From the NCBI GenBank assembly GCA_030832235.1, contig JAURJO010000154.1, forward strand, positions 1 through 6,429: a stretch of DNA of 6,429 bases, given 5' to 3'. This document shows positions 1 to 6,003 of the stretch, one piece after another (position 1 is the first letter of the stretch; the number at the start of each line of letters is the position of its first letter). The notes beneath the pieces were generated by a model. The model was not told the DNA's origin and did no database searches. It saw only the letters and a program-made list of their open reading frames with translations. The translations under genes and the position numbers were made by a program. The stretch is from Verrucomicrobiota bacterium. Its GTDB lineage: Bacteria; Verrucomicrobiota; Verrucomicrobiia; Opitutales; Opitutaceae.

Positions 1-98
1 ATGCGCCCTGGCGGGAGGCAACGATGCAGTTGGCCCGGCGGTCGGTCGTCCGCGCGCTCGACGACGCGGTCGGTTTTGCGCCAGATGGCAGTCGATGA
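1..98 (+). CDS. 3' end of an unidentified upstream gene (partial)
   Basis: The frame starting at base 3 is open from the left edge to a TGA at 96-98. It encodes 31 residues, ending in ALDDAVGFAPDGSR. Of these 31 codons, 24 end in G or C, as expected for a coding frame in this G+C-rich DNA. The stop overlaps the ATG of the next gene (ATGA, 95-98), the same kind of tight junction seen at 1963-1966, which supports a real co-transcribed gene. The fragment is too short to assign a family. Given the downstream O-antigen ligase-like gene, a polysaccharide-synthesis protein is possible but unsupported. The frame starting at base 1 is also open, up to 615, but it runs through the next gene and its composition looks like a shadow. 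Confidence 0.45.
   Translation, partial: APWREATMQLARRSVVRALDDAVGFAPDGSR
95..98 (+). promoter_or_regulatory. ATGA stop/start overlap (translational coupling)
   Basis: The TGA (96-98) of the upstream partial gene shares bases with the ATG (95-97) of the ligase-like gene. With no good Shine-Dalgarno just upstream, re-initiation by terminating ribosomes is the likely route of translation. It holds only if the upstream partial frame is a real gene. Confidence 0.45.
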
Positions 99-1966
99 GC
101 CTTGCGCGAACCTCCGTCGCCTCCCGTGGGGAGTGGCTGCTGGCGGGCCTGCTCGCGGTTGTTCTGGCGGGCACGCTCCTCGCCAACGGAGGGTACGGTG
201 CGCGGTTCGAGTTTTTGACGGCGCTTGGTACGGTGGTGGTGCTGGTGGTTTTCGCGGCCTTGCGATTTTTCGACCGCGCCTCGGCGCGTGCCCCGCACCC
301 GGCGGGCTGGCTGGCGCTGCCGTTCACGGCTTATGCGGCGATCCACGTCGCGTGGCTCACACCGACCCCGTGGTTGGGGCAGCGCGACCTCTCGCTTTGG
401 ATTCAGATGGCGGTGGTGTTTTGGGTCGTGCTGAACGGACTGCCTTCGCGTTCGCCGCGCCGTTTGGTTTTTCTCACGCTCGTCGTCGTGGCCTTGGTCG
501 GCGTCGTGGCGGGTTGCTACCAGGTGTTCGTCAACCCGGGCTGGCGTCTGGCGGGTGCCGCGCGGGCGGGAGAGCAGACGGGGAGGGCGACGGGAACCTT
601 CGCGTTGGCCAATAGTTTCGCCGGCCTGTTGCTCCTGCTGCTACCGGCGGTCGCTGCTCGGGTGTTCCGGCCGGCGACGGCCACATCGCGTGTCTGGTGG
701 ATGTGGGTGGGACTCGTCCTGTTGGTCGGTTTGGTGCTCACGCTCAGTCGCGGAGGATGGCTGGCGTTGGCGATCGCCCTCGCGATTTCCCCGCTGTTGG
801 CGGCGCGGCTCTCATGGCGACGGCGCGCGCTGACGGCTTTGGCGATCGTCGCCGTGCTCCTCGTCGCGAGTTGGATGGTCGGTCGCTGGGTGCCGGCCGC
901 CCGGGAGCGGGTGGCGCAGTTGGTGTCGGACGGCGGTGAACGAACGCGACCCTTCATGTGGGCGGGGGCGTGGCGGCTCTGGCTGGATGCGCCGATCGCC
1001 GGCAATGGCGCCGGCAGCTACAATCTACTTTTCGAGCGCCATCGGACGGAAGGGTTCCGCGACGAGCCGCTGTGGGCGCACAACGAGTATCTCAATCTCT
1101 TGGCGGACTACGGCTTGATCGGCGCTTTGCTCGCGGGTGGAGCGGTGCTGATGGTGTTAGCTGGGTGTCGCCGGGCGGTTGAGGCTTCCGGATTTCGGGT
1201 GTGGCCGGCAGCCGGAATTGGGCTGGGGTTGCTGGCCTTCGCGCTGCAGATGGCGTTTGAGTTTCACTTGAAAATTCCGGGCCTCGCCTTGACGGCGGCT
1301 GCGCTGGCCGGTCTCGGGGTCGCGCGCGTCTGGCCCTTGTTGGAGTCGGAGTCGTCGCCTTCCGCACGGCGCTGGCCGTGGCTTTTCGTCGGCTGCCTCG
1401 CTTTGGCCGCGTGGTTCCTCGGCGAGCGGCCGCGAGCGGCCGCGGAGGCGCGGCGGGTACCGGCGCGGGCGGCGCTCGACGGGCTGGCTTCGCGTCCGAC
1501 TGGCGACCCTGACTACGCCCGGGTGTTGCCCAAGGCCCGGGATGATCTGGCTGCGGCCACGCGCCTTCACCCCGGCAACGCCGGAGTGTGGGCGGACCTT
1601 TCCTATGCCCTAGCCTTAACCGCCTTTGTTTCGCCGGAACGAACCGTCGATCTCGGTCGCGAGGCGGAGAGCGCGGCCGATGCAGCGATTCGCCTGTGCC
1701 CGCTCGCCGGCGAGTTCTGGGCGAGGCGCGGGGAGGCCCGAGATCTTCAGGGACTTTGGGCGGAGGCGGGGGGGGATTTCGCCCGCGCGGTGGAGCTTTC
1801 ACCGATGGACCCGGTGATGTGGTACCGCTACGGCGCGCACCTCGCGCGGCGTCCGGCCAGCCGTGAGGCGGCGGAGGCGGCGTTGCGCTTCTGTTTGCGC
1901 CTTGACCCATGGTTTTCGGAATCGCTTCGTCTGCTCGAGCGGCTCCAACGGCCGTCGCGCCCGTGA
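95..1966 (+). CDS. O-antigen ligase/polymerase-like membrane protein (Wzy_C family) with C-terminal TPR region
   Basis: This is a 623-residue inner-membrane protein with about 12-13 predicted hydrophobic segments, for example near residues 13-31, 42-60, 71-88, 122-145, 170-190, 199-217, 222-240, 244-262, 335-355, 370-388, 391-410 and 425-443. Wzy_C features are visible: TLSRGGW (Arg219) at the end of one segment, then a large loop containing GERTRPFMW (282-289) and GNGAGSYN, and closing with AHNEYL (His329) just before a Gly-rich membrane segment. In WaaL-type ligases a conserved Arg and a late-loop His are needed for glycan transfer from undecaprenyl diphosphate, so a ligase, polymerase or protein O-oligosaccharyltransferase role is plausible. 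The exact acceptor cannot be told. Residues about 485-615 form TPR-like helical pairs (repeated A-L-P patterns such as AIRLCPLAGEFW and AVELSPMDPVMW), probably a periplasmic partner-binding module. The ATG at 95 overlaps the upstream stop. No strong Shine-Dalgarno is seen. Confidence 0.88.
   Translation: MSLARTSVASRGEWLLAGLLAVVLAGTLLANGGYGARFEFLTALGTVVVLVVFAALRFFDRASARAPHPAGWLALPFTAYAAIHVAWLTPTPWLGQRDLSLWIQMAVVFWVVLNGLPSRSPRRLVFLTLVVVALVGVVAGCYQVFVNPGWRLAGAARAGEQTGRATGTFALANSFAGLLLLLLPAVAARVFRPATATSRVWWMWVGLVLLVGLVLTLSRGGWLALAIALAISPLLAARLSWRRRALTALAIVAVLLVASWMVGRWVPAARERVAQLVSDGGERTRPFMWAGAWRLWLDAPIAGNGAGSYNLLFERHRTEGFRDEPLWAHNEYLNLLADYGLIGALLAGGAVLMVLAGCRRAVEASGFRVWPAAGIGLGLLAFALQMAFEFHLKIPGLALTAAALAGLGVARVWPLLESESSPSARRWPWLFVGCLALAAWFLGERPRAAAEARRVPARAALDGLASRPTGDPDYARVLPKARDDLAAATRLHPGNAGVWADLSYALALTAFVSPERTVDLGREAESAADAAIRLCPLAGEFWARRGEARDLQGLWAEAGGDFARAVELSPMDPVMWYRYGAHLARRPASREAAEAALRFCLRLDPWFSESLRLLERLQRPSRP
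1768..1775 (+). repeat. G8 homopolymer inside the ligase-like gene
   Basis: Eight consecutive G residues encode the end of Ala and Gly-Gly in WAEAGGDF, within the TPR region. One added G moves translation into a frame that stops at 1866. One lost G moves it into a frame that stops at 1817. Either change would remove the last TPR part and uncouple translation from the next gene, which starts at 1963. Tracts of this kind are slippage-prone in bacteria, but variation here is only a possibility. Confidence 0.5.
1963..1966 (+). promoter_or_regulatory. GTGA start/stop overlap between ligase-like and FecR genes
   Basis: The GTG start (1963-1965) overlaps the TGA stop (1964-1966). No Shine-Dalgarno is visible in the preceding bases, so FecR synthesis probably depends on ribosomes finishing the ligase-like gene. 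This implies fixed stoichiometry and a shared message. Confidence 0.6.
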
Positions 1967-3579
1967 AATTCTCGCTCCTTCGTTTCTTTCTGCCGCTCCT
2001 CGCGTGCGCCTTCGTTGGCTTGCCGTCGGCCTCTGCGCAGGCGCCGGGGGCCGGCCGCCTGCCCCCGGGCGTGGTGCTGGTGGCGAAGGTCGAGGGCCGA
2101 GTTGAGATGACCGTGAATGGCCAGACTACCGCGCTCGCGGTTGACATGCAAATTCCACAGGCGGCCAAGGTCGTGACGTTCGCCGACGCGGCGGCGGTGC
2201 TCGTTTTCTCCAACGGAGCGACGACCCGTCTGGGGGCCGACACGGAGTTGGTCCTGGAGGAGTTCCTGCAGGACCCGTTTGGTGCGACGGTCAAGGTCGC
2301 GGAGTTGCAGGAGGAGCCCTCGACTTCCGTCACCAGCCTGCGCCTCAACCGTGGTGAACTCGTGGGCGACGTGAAGAAGCTGAAGTACGGGCAGGGCTCC
2401 TCCTTCACGATTAATACCCCGGTTGGTGCCGCCGGTATCCGCGGCACCACCTTCCGCATCGTGTTTCGTCCCTCCGGCAGCGGGCAGGCCTTTTTCTCCC
2501 TGACCACGGCCACGGGCAACGTGGTTTTCCAGCAAGGCCAGCAGGGCGGTGCGCCCTCAACTCCGACCCCCGGTGCAGGCCAAACCCAAGGTCAGGCTCA
2601 ACCGCAGGATCAGGGTACCGGCCAGCAACAACAGGCCCAAGGTCAGCCGCAGCAGGGTCAGCAGCAAGGCCAGCAGCAGGGTCAGCAACAACAACAGGGG
2701 CCAGGGCAGCAGCAGGGCCAAAATCAGTCTGCCGCGGGATCGGGTGGAACCACTCCGACTTCGGGTGGAGGCACCAGCGGAGGCGGTGTGCCGACGCCAG
2801 CCCCTTCCGTTTCTGGGTCCGGCACGGTCAGCGGACTTTCCATTCCCCAAGGCCAGGAGATCGTCATCACCGTGTCGGTCACGCAGTCGCCCGCCGGGCA
2901 GGTGGTGGTTACCGCGCTGCCTTCGCTGCCGACCTCCACGCAGGCGGTCTCTTCCGCGACCCTTCAGGCGGTCACGAACGTCTCCCGTGAGATCGCGGTT
3001 GCTGTACAGCAGGCGGTCTTCACTTCGGCGCCGCCGGCGCCAGCACCAGCGAGCGGTTCCGGTGGCAGTTCGAATTCATCCTCGTCATCCGGCGCCGGGG
3101 GTTCGTCATCCTCTTCCGGTGGCGGTACAAGCGGTTCCGGAGGTTCGGGAGGGACCAGCGGTTCCGGCGGCGGTACATCCGGTGGAACCGGAGGCTCCTC
3201 CCCGAGCAGCACGGGCACAACCGGTTCGCCTTCGGGAAGCACGCCCGGCTCCACCTCCGGATCGACCACAGGCTCCACCACGGGTGGTGCGACGGGCTCT
3301 ACCACGGGCTCGACAACGGGAAGCACCTCCGGCTCCACCACCGGCAGCACGACGGGAAGCGCGGGCACCAGTTCCCGCGGCGGCACGACGGGCTCTACGC
3401 AAGGCACCACGAGTCCGACCTCCAACGTGAGCAGCGGAACGACGAACACCACGTCCACCTCGGCGATCAGCGGACAGACCACCACCGGACAAAGTTTCAC
3501 CGGATCGGCGACCCTATCTACTCCGGCTCCCACTCCGCCGACGCCGCCGCGGATCATCCCCACCAATCCCGGCGGGTGA
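1963..3579 (+). CDS. Secreted FecR-domain protein with Gln-rich and Ser/Thr/Gly-rich low-complexity regions
   Basis: This reads as a 538-residue exported protein from a GTG start. The start was chosen because it gives a textbook signal peptide (KFSLLRFFLPLLACAFVG, cleavage probably after ASA at residue 25) and overlaps the previous stop as GTGA. An in-frame ATG at 1909 would add 18 residues, lie well inside the previous gene and bury the signal. Residues about 36-170 are a FecR domain: VEGRVEMTVNGQ at its start, FSNGATTRLGADTEL, LRLNRGELVGDV, and the diagnostic end INTPVGAAGIRGTTFRIVF. Next come a Gln/Gly tract (190-255), a Gly/Ser linker, a beta-type segment (about 279-354), and a long Ser/Thr/Gly tail ending in a Pro-rich stretch. 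There is no transmembrane anchor and no ECF sigma gene beside it, so it is not a classical FecR sigma regulator. It more likely acts in the periplasm or on the surface as a binding or structural protein, probably with the CHASE2 cyclase encoded next. Confidence 0.87.
   Translation: MKFSLLRFFLPLLACAFVGLPSASAQAPGAGRLPPGVVLVAKVEGRVEMTVNGQTTALAVDMQIPQAAKVVTFADAAAVLVFSNGATTRLGADTELVLEEFLQDPFGATVKVAELQEEPSTSVTSLRLNRGELVGDVKKLKYGQGSSFTINTPVGAAGIRGTTFRIVFRPSGSGQAFFSLTTATGNVVFQQGQQGGAPSTPTPGAGQTQGQAQPQDQGTGQQQQAQGQPQQGQQQGQQQGQQQQQGPGQQQGQNQSAAGSGGTTPTSGGGTSGGGVPTPAPSVSGSGTVSGLSIPQGQEIVITVSVTQSPAGQVVVTALPSLPTSTQAVSSATLQAVTNVSREIAVAVQQAVFTSAPPAPAPASGSGGSSNSSSSSGAGGSSSSSGGGTSGSGGSGGTSGSGGGTSGGTGGSSPSSTGTTGSPSGSTPGSTSGSTTGSTTGGATGSTTGSTTGSTSGSTTGSTTGSAGTSSRGGTTGSTQGTTSPTSNVSSGTTNTTSTSAISGQTTTGQSFTGSATLSTPAPTPPTPPRIIPTNPGG
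2530..2727 (+). repeat. Gln/Gly-rich low-complexity coding repeat
   Basis: Residues 190-255 of the FecR protein are dominated by Gln and Gly, with irregular units such as QQGQQQGQ and AQGQPQQG. CAG and CAA alternate, as do GGT and GGC, so the tract is not a pure DNA microsatellite, although units of 9-12 bases recur around 2640-2720. It directly follows the FecR fold and probably forms a flexible, polar, extracytoplasmic spacer. Confidence 0.8.
3052..3510 (+). repeat. Ser/Thr/Gly-rich tail-coding low-complexity region
   Basis: From residue 364 the FecR protein becomes almost pure Ser, Gly and Thr: Ser/Gly runs first (SSSSSG, GGGTSGSGG), then Thr-rich motifs. The protein ends in a Pro-rich stretch (PAPTPPTPPRIIP). 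Such regions in exported proteins are usually extended, wall- or matrix-spanning linkers and are potential O-glycosylation substrates. No sorting motif (LPXTG, PEP-CTERM) and no C-terminal hydrophobic helix is seen. Confidence 0.8.
3235..3360 (+). repeat. Ten and a half tandem GSTT tetrapeptide units (12-base period)
   Basis: Residues 425-466 read as ten consecutive four-residue units plus GS: GSTP, GSTS, GSTT, GSTT, GGAT, GSTT, GSTT, GSTS, GSTT, GSTT, GS. All ten 12-base DNA units differ from one another (Ser as AGC, TCC, TCG or TCT; Gly as GGA, GGC or GGT). The array is therefore regular at the protein level but diversified at the DNA level. Confidence 0.85.
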
Positions 3580-3607
3580 TCGGCGCTTTGCCTGACCGTT
3601 GCTACTG

Positions 3608-3646
3608 ATGAGCCCTGGTTCGCAGCCCGTCCCCGGCCGCAGCTGA
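3608..3646 (+). other. Possible 12-codon leader ORF ahead of the cyclase
   Basis: The 68-base gap between the FecR and cyclase genes (3580-3647) holds no clear promoter, terminator or strong Shine-Dalgarno. It does contain ATG (3608) followed by 11 sense codons and TGA (3644-3646), peptide MSPGSQPVPGRS. The stop is one base before the cyclase ATG at 3648. This geometry would allow re-initiation at the cyclase start. The mini-ORF has no convincing ribosome-binding site of its own, and chance occurrence is quite possible. Confidence 0.2.
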
Positions 3647-3647
3647 C

Positions 3648-5918
3648 ATGCGTCGTCGCGGCTCACGCGTATCACGCTGGCGCTGGCTCGCCTTGCTGCC
3701 GCTTCCGTTGCTCTGGGCCTTTCTCGCCCACGAGGGTGAACTCCAGTTTCTGGAAAACAAGCTGCTCGACCTCCGTTTCCGGTTCCGGGGCGAGCTGGCG
3801 GCTCCGGTCAACCTCGTCTACGTGGACGTCGATACGCCCGCGATCGAGCTGATCGGCGAACGTCCCTTCAATCGCGCGATCTACGCGAATGTCGCCGAGG
3901 CCCTCCTCAACGCGGGAGGTGCTCGGGTGGTGGCGTTCGACTTCGTGCTATCACGGATCAGCTCTTCGGGGCTGGTGGATCAAAATCGAGCGCGCGTCGG
4001 CAATTCCGAGCTGCGCAAGGTCATCCTCGCGCACCCCTCGAAGGTGGTGCTCGCGGCGCAATACACCACCGGCGGCGCGGTTGTCGTCGAGGGTGAGCAA
4101 TCGCGGGAGATTCCACTGCTGCGCAAGGGAAGGGGCGACCGGAGCCGGAATGACGTGCCGGAGATGCCCGAGCAGGGCTTTATCGTCGGCCCGGGCGCGA
4201 AGCCGATCGGGCGCGTCGGGTTGATCGACGTGGACGTCGGCTACAGCGGAGACGAGGTGCCGCGCTGGGTGCCCCTTTTCGCTCATACGCGCTTCCAGAC
4301 GATTCATCATCTATCCGTCCAGATCGTGCTGGAGCAGCTCGGGCTGGGAGAAGACGCCGTGCGGCTGACGGCGGATAAACTGGAGGCGGTCCGGCCCGAC
4401 GGCTCTGTCGCGCTCCGCGTCCCACTCACGGAAGGGCAATTGTTGGAGGCGAACTGGTTCTCGCGCTGGGAGAGTCCGCTGAACCCGCGGGAGAGTCTGG
4501 CCCGTGTGATCCAGGCGATCCGGGCTTCATCCTCCCGCGAGGAGGAGCAGCGTCGTCTGGCCGCCGATTTCTTCGCGCGTTTCAAGGATGCCATCGTGCT
4601 GATCGGGCCGGTCGACCCCCTGCTGCAGGACCTCGCACCGACGCCCTTTGACTCCCATCCCGTCCCTAAGGTGGGCCTGCACGGGAATCTGGTGAAGACG
4701 ATGCTCACCGGGAAATACCTGCAACGTCCGCCGGCGTGGGTGCTTTGGGTCGCGGTGCTTGGGCTCACGGCGGTGGTGTGTCTGCTGGCGGTTATAGGCG
4801 GCACCAAGGGTCGCGCCGCAAAGCTGGCGGCGGTGACCGCGCTCGCCGGCTACGCGGCCGCCTGTCTGCTTGCGTTCAACCACCTGCACCTGGTGCTGCC
4901 GATGGCGGCACCGCTGGGTTCGGCGTTCACCACCAGTTTCCTTGCGGTGATCTGGCAATTGCTCGCCGAGGAGCGGCAGAAGGGGCGGATCAAGGGGATG
5001 TTCGGCGCGTACGTCTCGCCGCAGCTGGTTGATCGGATGGTCGATTCCGGCGAGGACCCGCGGCTGGGCGGCCACGACGCCGAAATCACCGCGTATTTTT
5101 CGGACATCCAGAGCTTTTCCAGCTTCTCGGAGAAGCTCGGTTCGGGACCCCTCGTCGAGCTGATGAACGAGTACCTCACCGCCTGCACCGACATCGTGCA
5201 GGCGCAGGGCGGTACGCTCGACAAATACATCGGCGACGCGGTCGTGGCGATGTACGGCGCCCCGATCCCGCTGCCCGACCACGCCTACCGCGCGTGCGTG
5301 GCGACGCAGCTGGTGCACGCGAAACTCGCCGAACTCCGCGCGAAGTGGCGCGCCGAGGGTGATCGCTGGCCGGAGATCGTATGGAACATGCAGTCGCGCA
5401 TCGGCCTCAACACCGGCGTCTGCATGATTGGAAACATGGGCAGCCGCACGCGGTTCAATTACACGATGATGGGCGACAATGTGAACCTGGCCGCCCGCAT
5501 GGAGTCGGGCGCGAAGAGCTGGGGCGCCTACACGATGGTGACCGGAGCGACCCGCGACGCCTGCGTGGCGCACGGCGGCGACCGCGTTGTGTTCCGCGCC
5601 CTCGGGCGCATCGTCGTCATGGGACGTTCGCAACCGGTGCCGATCTTCGAGGTGGCCGGCCTCAAGGAAACGCTGGCGGCCTCTGCCGCGGAGTGCATCG
5701 GGCTTTTCGAGCAGGGACTCTCGCGATACCTGGAGCGCGACTGGAATGCCGCCGAGAAGCTTTTCCGCGCCAGCGCCTCCCTTGAGCCGAACCAGCCCGG
5801 CGTGACTCCGGGCGTGAAGAAGAGTCCCTCGCTGGTCTACCTCGACATCGTGGAGGAGTACCGCGCCACGCCGCCCGCCGCCGATTGGAACGGCGTGCAC
5901 GTGATGACGGAGAAGTGA
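3648..5918 (+). CDS. CHASE2-domain class III adenylate cyclase (membrane sensor)
   Basis: This 756-residue protein is predicted to make cAMP from ATP in the cytoplasm in response to an extracytoplasmic signal. Order of parts: Arg-rich N-terminus; TM1 (about 12-27); CHASE2 sensor (about 33-355, with a VGLIDVDVGYSGDEVPRWVPL-like core and a late VLIGPVDPLLQD motif); three closely spaced TM helices (about 365-385, 392-411, 415-437); a transducer element (KGMFGAYVSPQLVDRMV, about 449-482); the cyclase catalytic domain (about 480-665); and a C-terminal helical tail with a TPR-like FEQGLSRYLERDWNAAEKLF and a final WNGVHVMTEK. Catalytic residues are all present: metal-binding Asp486 (FSDIQSF) and Asp530 (YIGDAV), substrate-specifying Lys526 and Thr606 (NYTMMGD), transition-state Asn613 and Arg617 (NLAAR). 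The Lys/Thr pair indicates class IIIb and ATP rather than GTP. ATG 3648 is the first usable start after an in-frame stop at 3609. The gene lies 68 bases after the FecR gene and is probably co-transcribed with it. Confidence 0.94.
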   Translation: MRRRGSRVSRWRWLALLPLPLLWAFLAHEGELQFLENKLLDLRFRFRGELAAPVNLVYVDVDTPAIELIGERPFNRAIYANVAEALLNAGGARVVAFDFVLSRISSSGLVDQNRARVGNSELRKVILAHPSKVVLAAQYTTGGAVVVEGEQSREIPLLRKGRGDRSRNDVPEMPEQGFIVGPGAKPIGRVGLIDVDVGYSGDEVPRWVPLFAHTRFQTIHHLSVQIVLEQLGLGEDAVRLTADKLEAVRPDGSVALRVPLTEGQLLEANWFSRWESPLNPRESLARVIQAIRASSSREEEQRRLAADFFARFKDAIVLIGPVDPLLQDLAPTPFDSHPVPKVGLHGNLVKTMLTGKYLQRPPAWVLWVAVLGLTAVVCLLAVIGGTKGRAAKLAAVTALAGYAAACLLAFNHLHLVLPMAAPLGSAFTTSFLAVIWQLLAEERQKGRIKGMFGAYVSPQLVDRMVDSGEDPRLGGHDAEITAYFSDIQSFSSFSEKLGSGPLVELMNEYLTACTDIVQAQGGTLDKYIGDAVVAMYGAPIPLPDHAYRACVATQLVHAKLAELRAKWRAEGDRWPEIVWNMQSRIGLNTGVCMIGNMGSRTRFNYTMMGDNVNLAARMESGAKSWGAYTMVTGATRDACVAHGGDRVVFRALGRIVVMGRSQPVPIFEVAGLKETLAASAAECIGLFEQGLSRYLERDWNAAEKLFRASASLEPNQPGVTPGVKKSPSLVYLDIVEEYRATPPAADWNGVHVMTEK

Positions 5919-5934
5919 CCGCGGCAGCGCGGTC
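5917..5934 (+). terminator. Hairpin at the cyclase stop codon
   Basis: A perfect 7-bp stem (GACCGCG, 5917-5923, with CGCGGTC, 5928-5934) and a four-base loop begin inside the cyclase stop codon. There is no U-tract after it on the plus strand, so it may be a weak terminator or a 3'-end stabilising structure rather than a strong intrinsic terminator. Confidence 0.4.
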
Positions 5935-5939
5935 GCCGG

Positions 5940-5970
5940 AAAAACAAACGCCGCCCGGGGAGGGGCGGCG
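5940..5970 (-). terminator. Intrinsic terminator for the acetolactate synthase gene
   Basis: A perfect 8-bp G+C stem (CGCCGCCC, 5949-5956, with GGGCGGCG, 5963-5970) encloses a six-base loop. Read on the minus strand it is followed by TTTGTTTTT (complement of 5940-5948), the classical hairpin-plus-U-tract form, 33 bases after the minus-strand stop. On the plus strand the following bases (GTTGGTCC) are a poor U-tract, so termination of the cyclase message here would be weaker. Confidence 0.75.
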
Positions 5971-6003
5971 GTTGGTCCGGAGGGTTGGGCAGGAGGGAGC
6001 TGC

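Noticed and set aside
1..615. Plus-strand open frame of 204 codons from the left edge
   Set aside because: It overlaps most of the membrane part of the ligase-like gene in another frame. Its Arg/Gly-rich composition with no family motif is typical of a shadow in G+C-rich DNA.
1092..2519. Long minus-strand open frame (475 codons)
   Set aside because: It lies antisense to the ligase-like and FecR genes. Its Pro/Arg-rich, featureless product and the clear sense-strand motifs make it a G+C-driven shadow.
1963..2520. FecR domain as a classical iron-responsive anti-sigma regulator
   Set aside because: The FecR domain follows a cleavable signal peptide, there is no cytoplasmic anti-sigma part or TM helix, and no ECF sigma or TonB receptor gene is nearby.
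3235..3360. 12-base periodic array considered as CRISPR or an iteron-type DNA repeat
   Set aside because: Units are in frame, differ in DNA sequence, have no spacers and encode a regular peptide. This is a coding repeat.
2964..3566. Minus-strand frame encoding regular Val-Glu-Pro-Val repeats, resembling a repeat protein
   Set aside because: The periodicity is only the reverse complement of the Ser/Thr/Gly repeats of the FecR protein. No start context supports expression.
4527..5900. Long minus-strand open frame (457 codons)
   Set aside because: It is antisense to the cyclase, whose catalytic residues are all on the plus strand. The His/Arg-rich product resembles no family.
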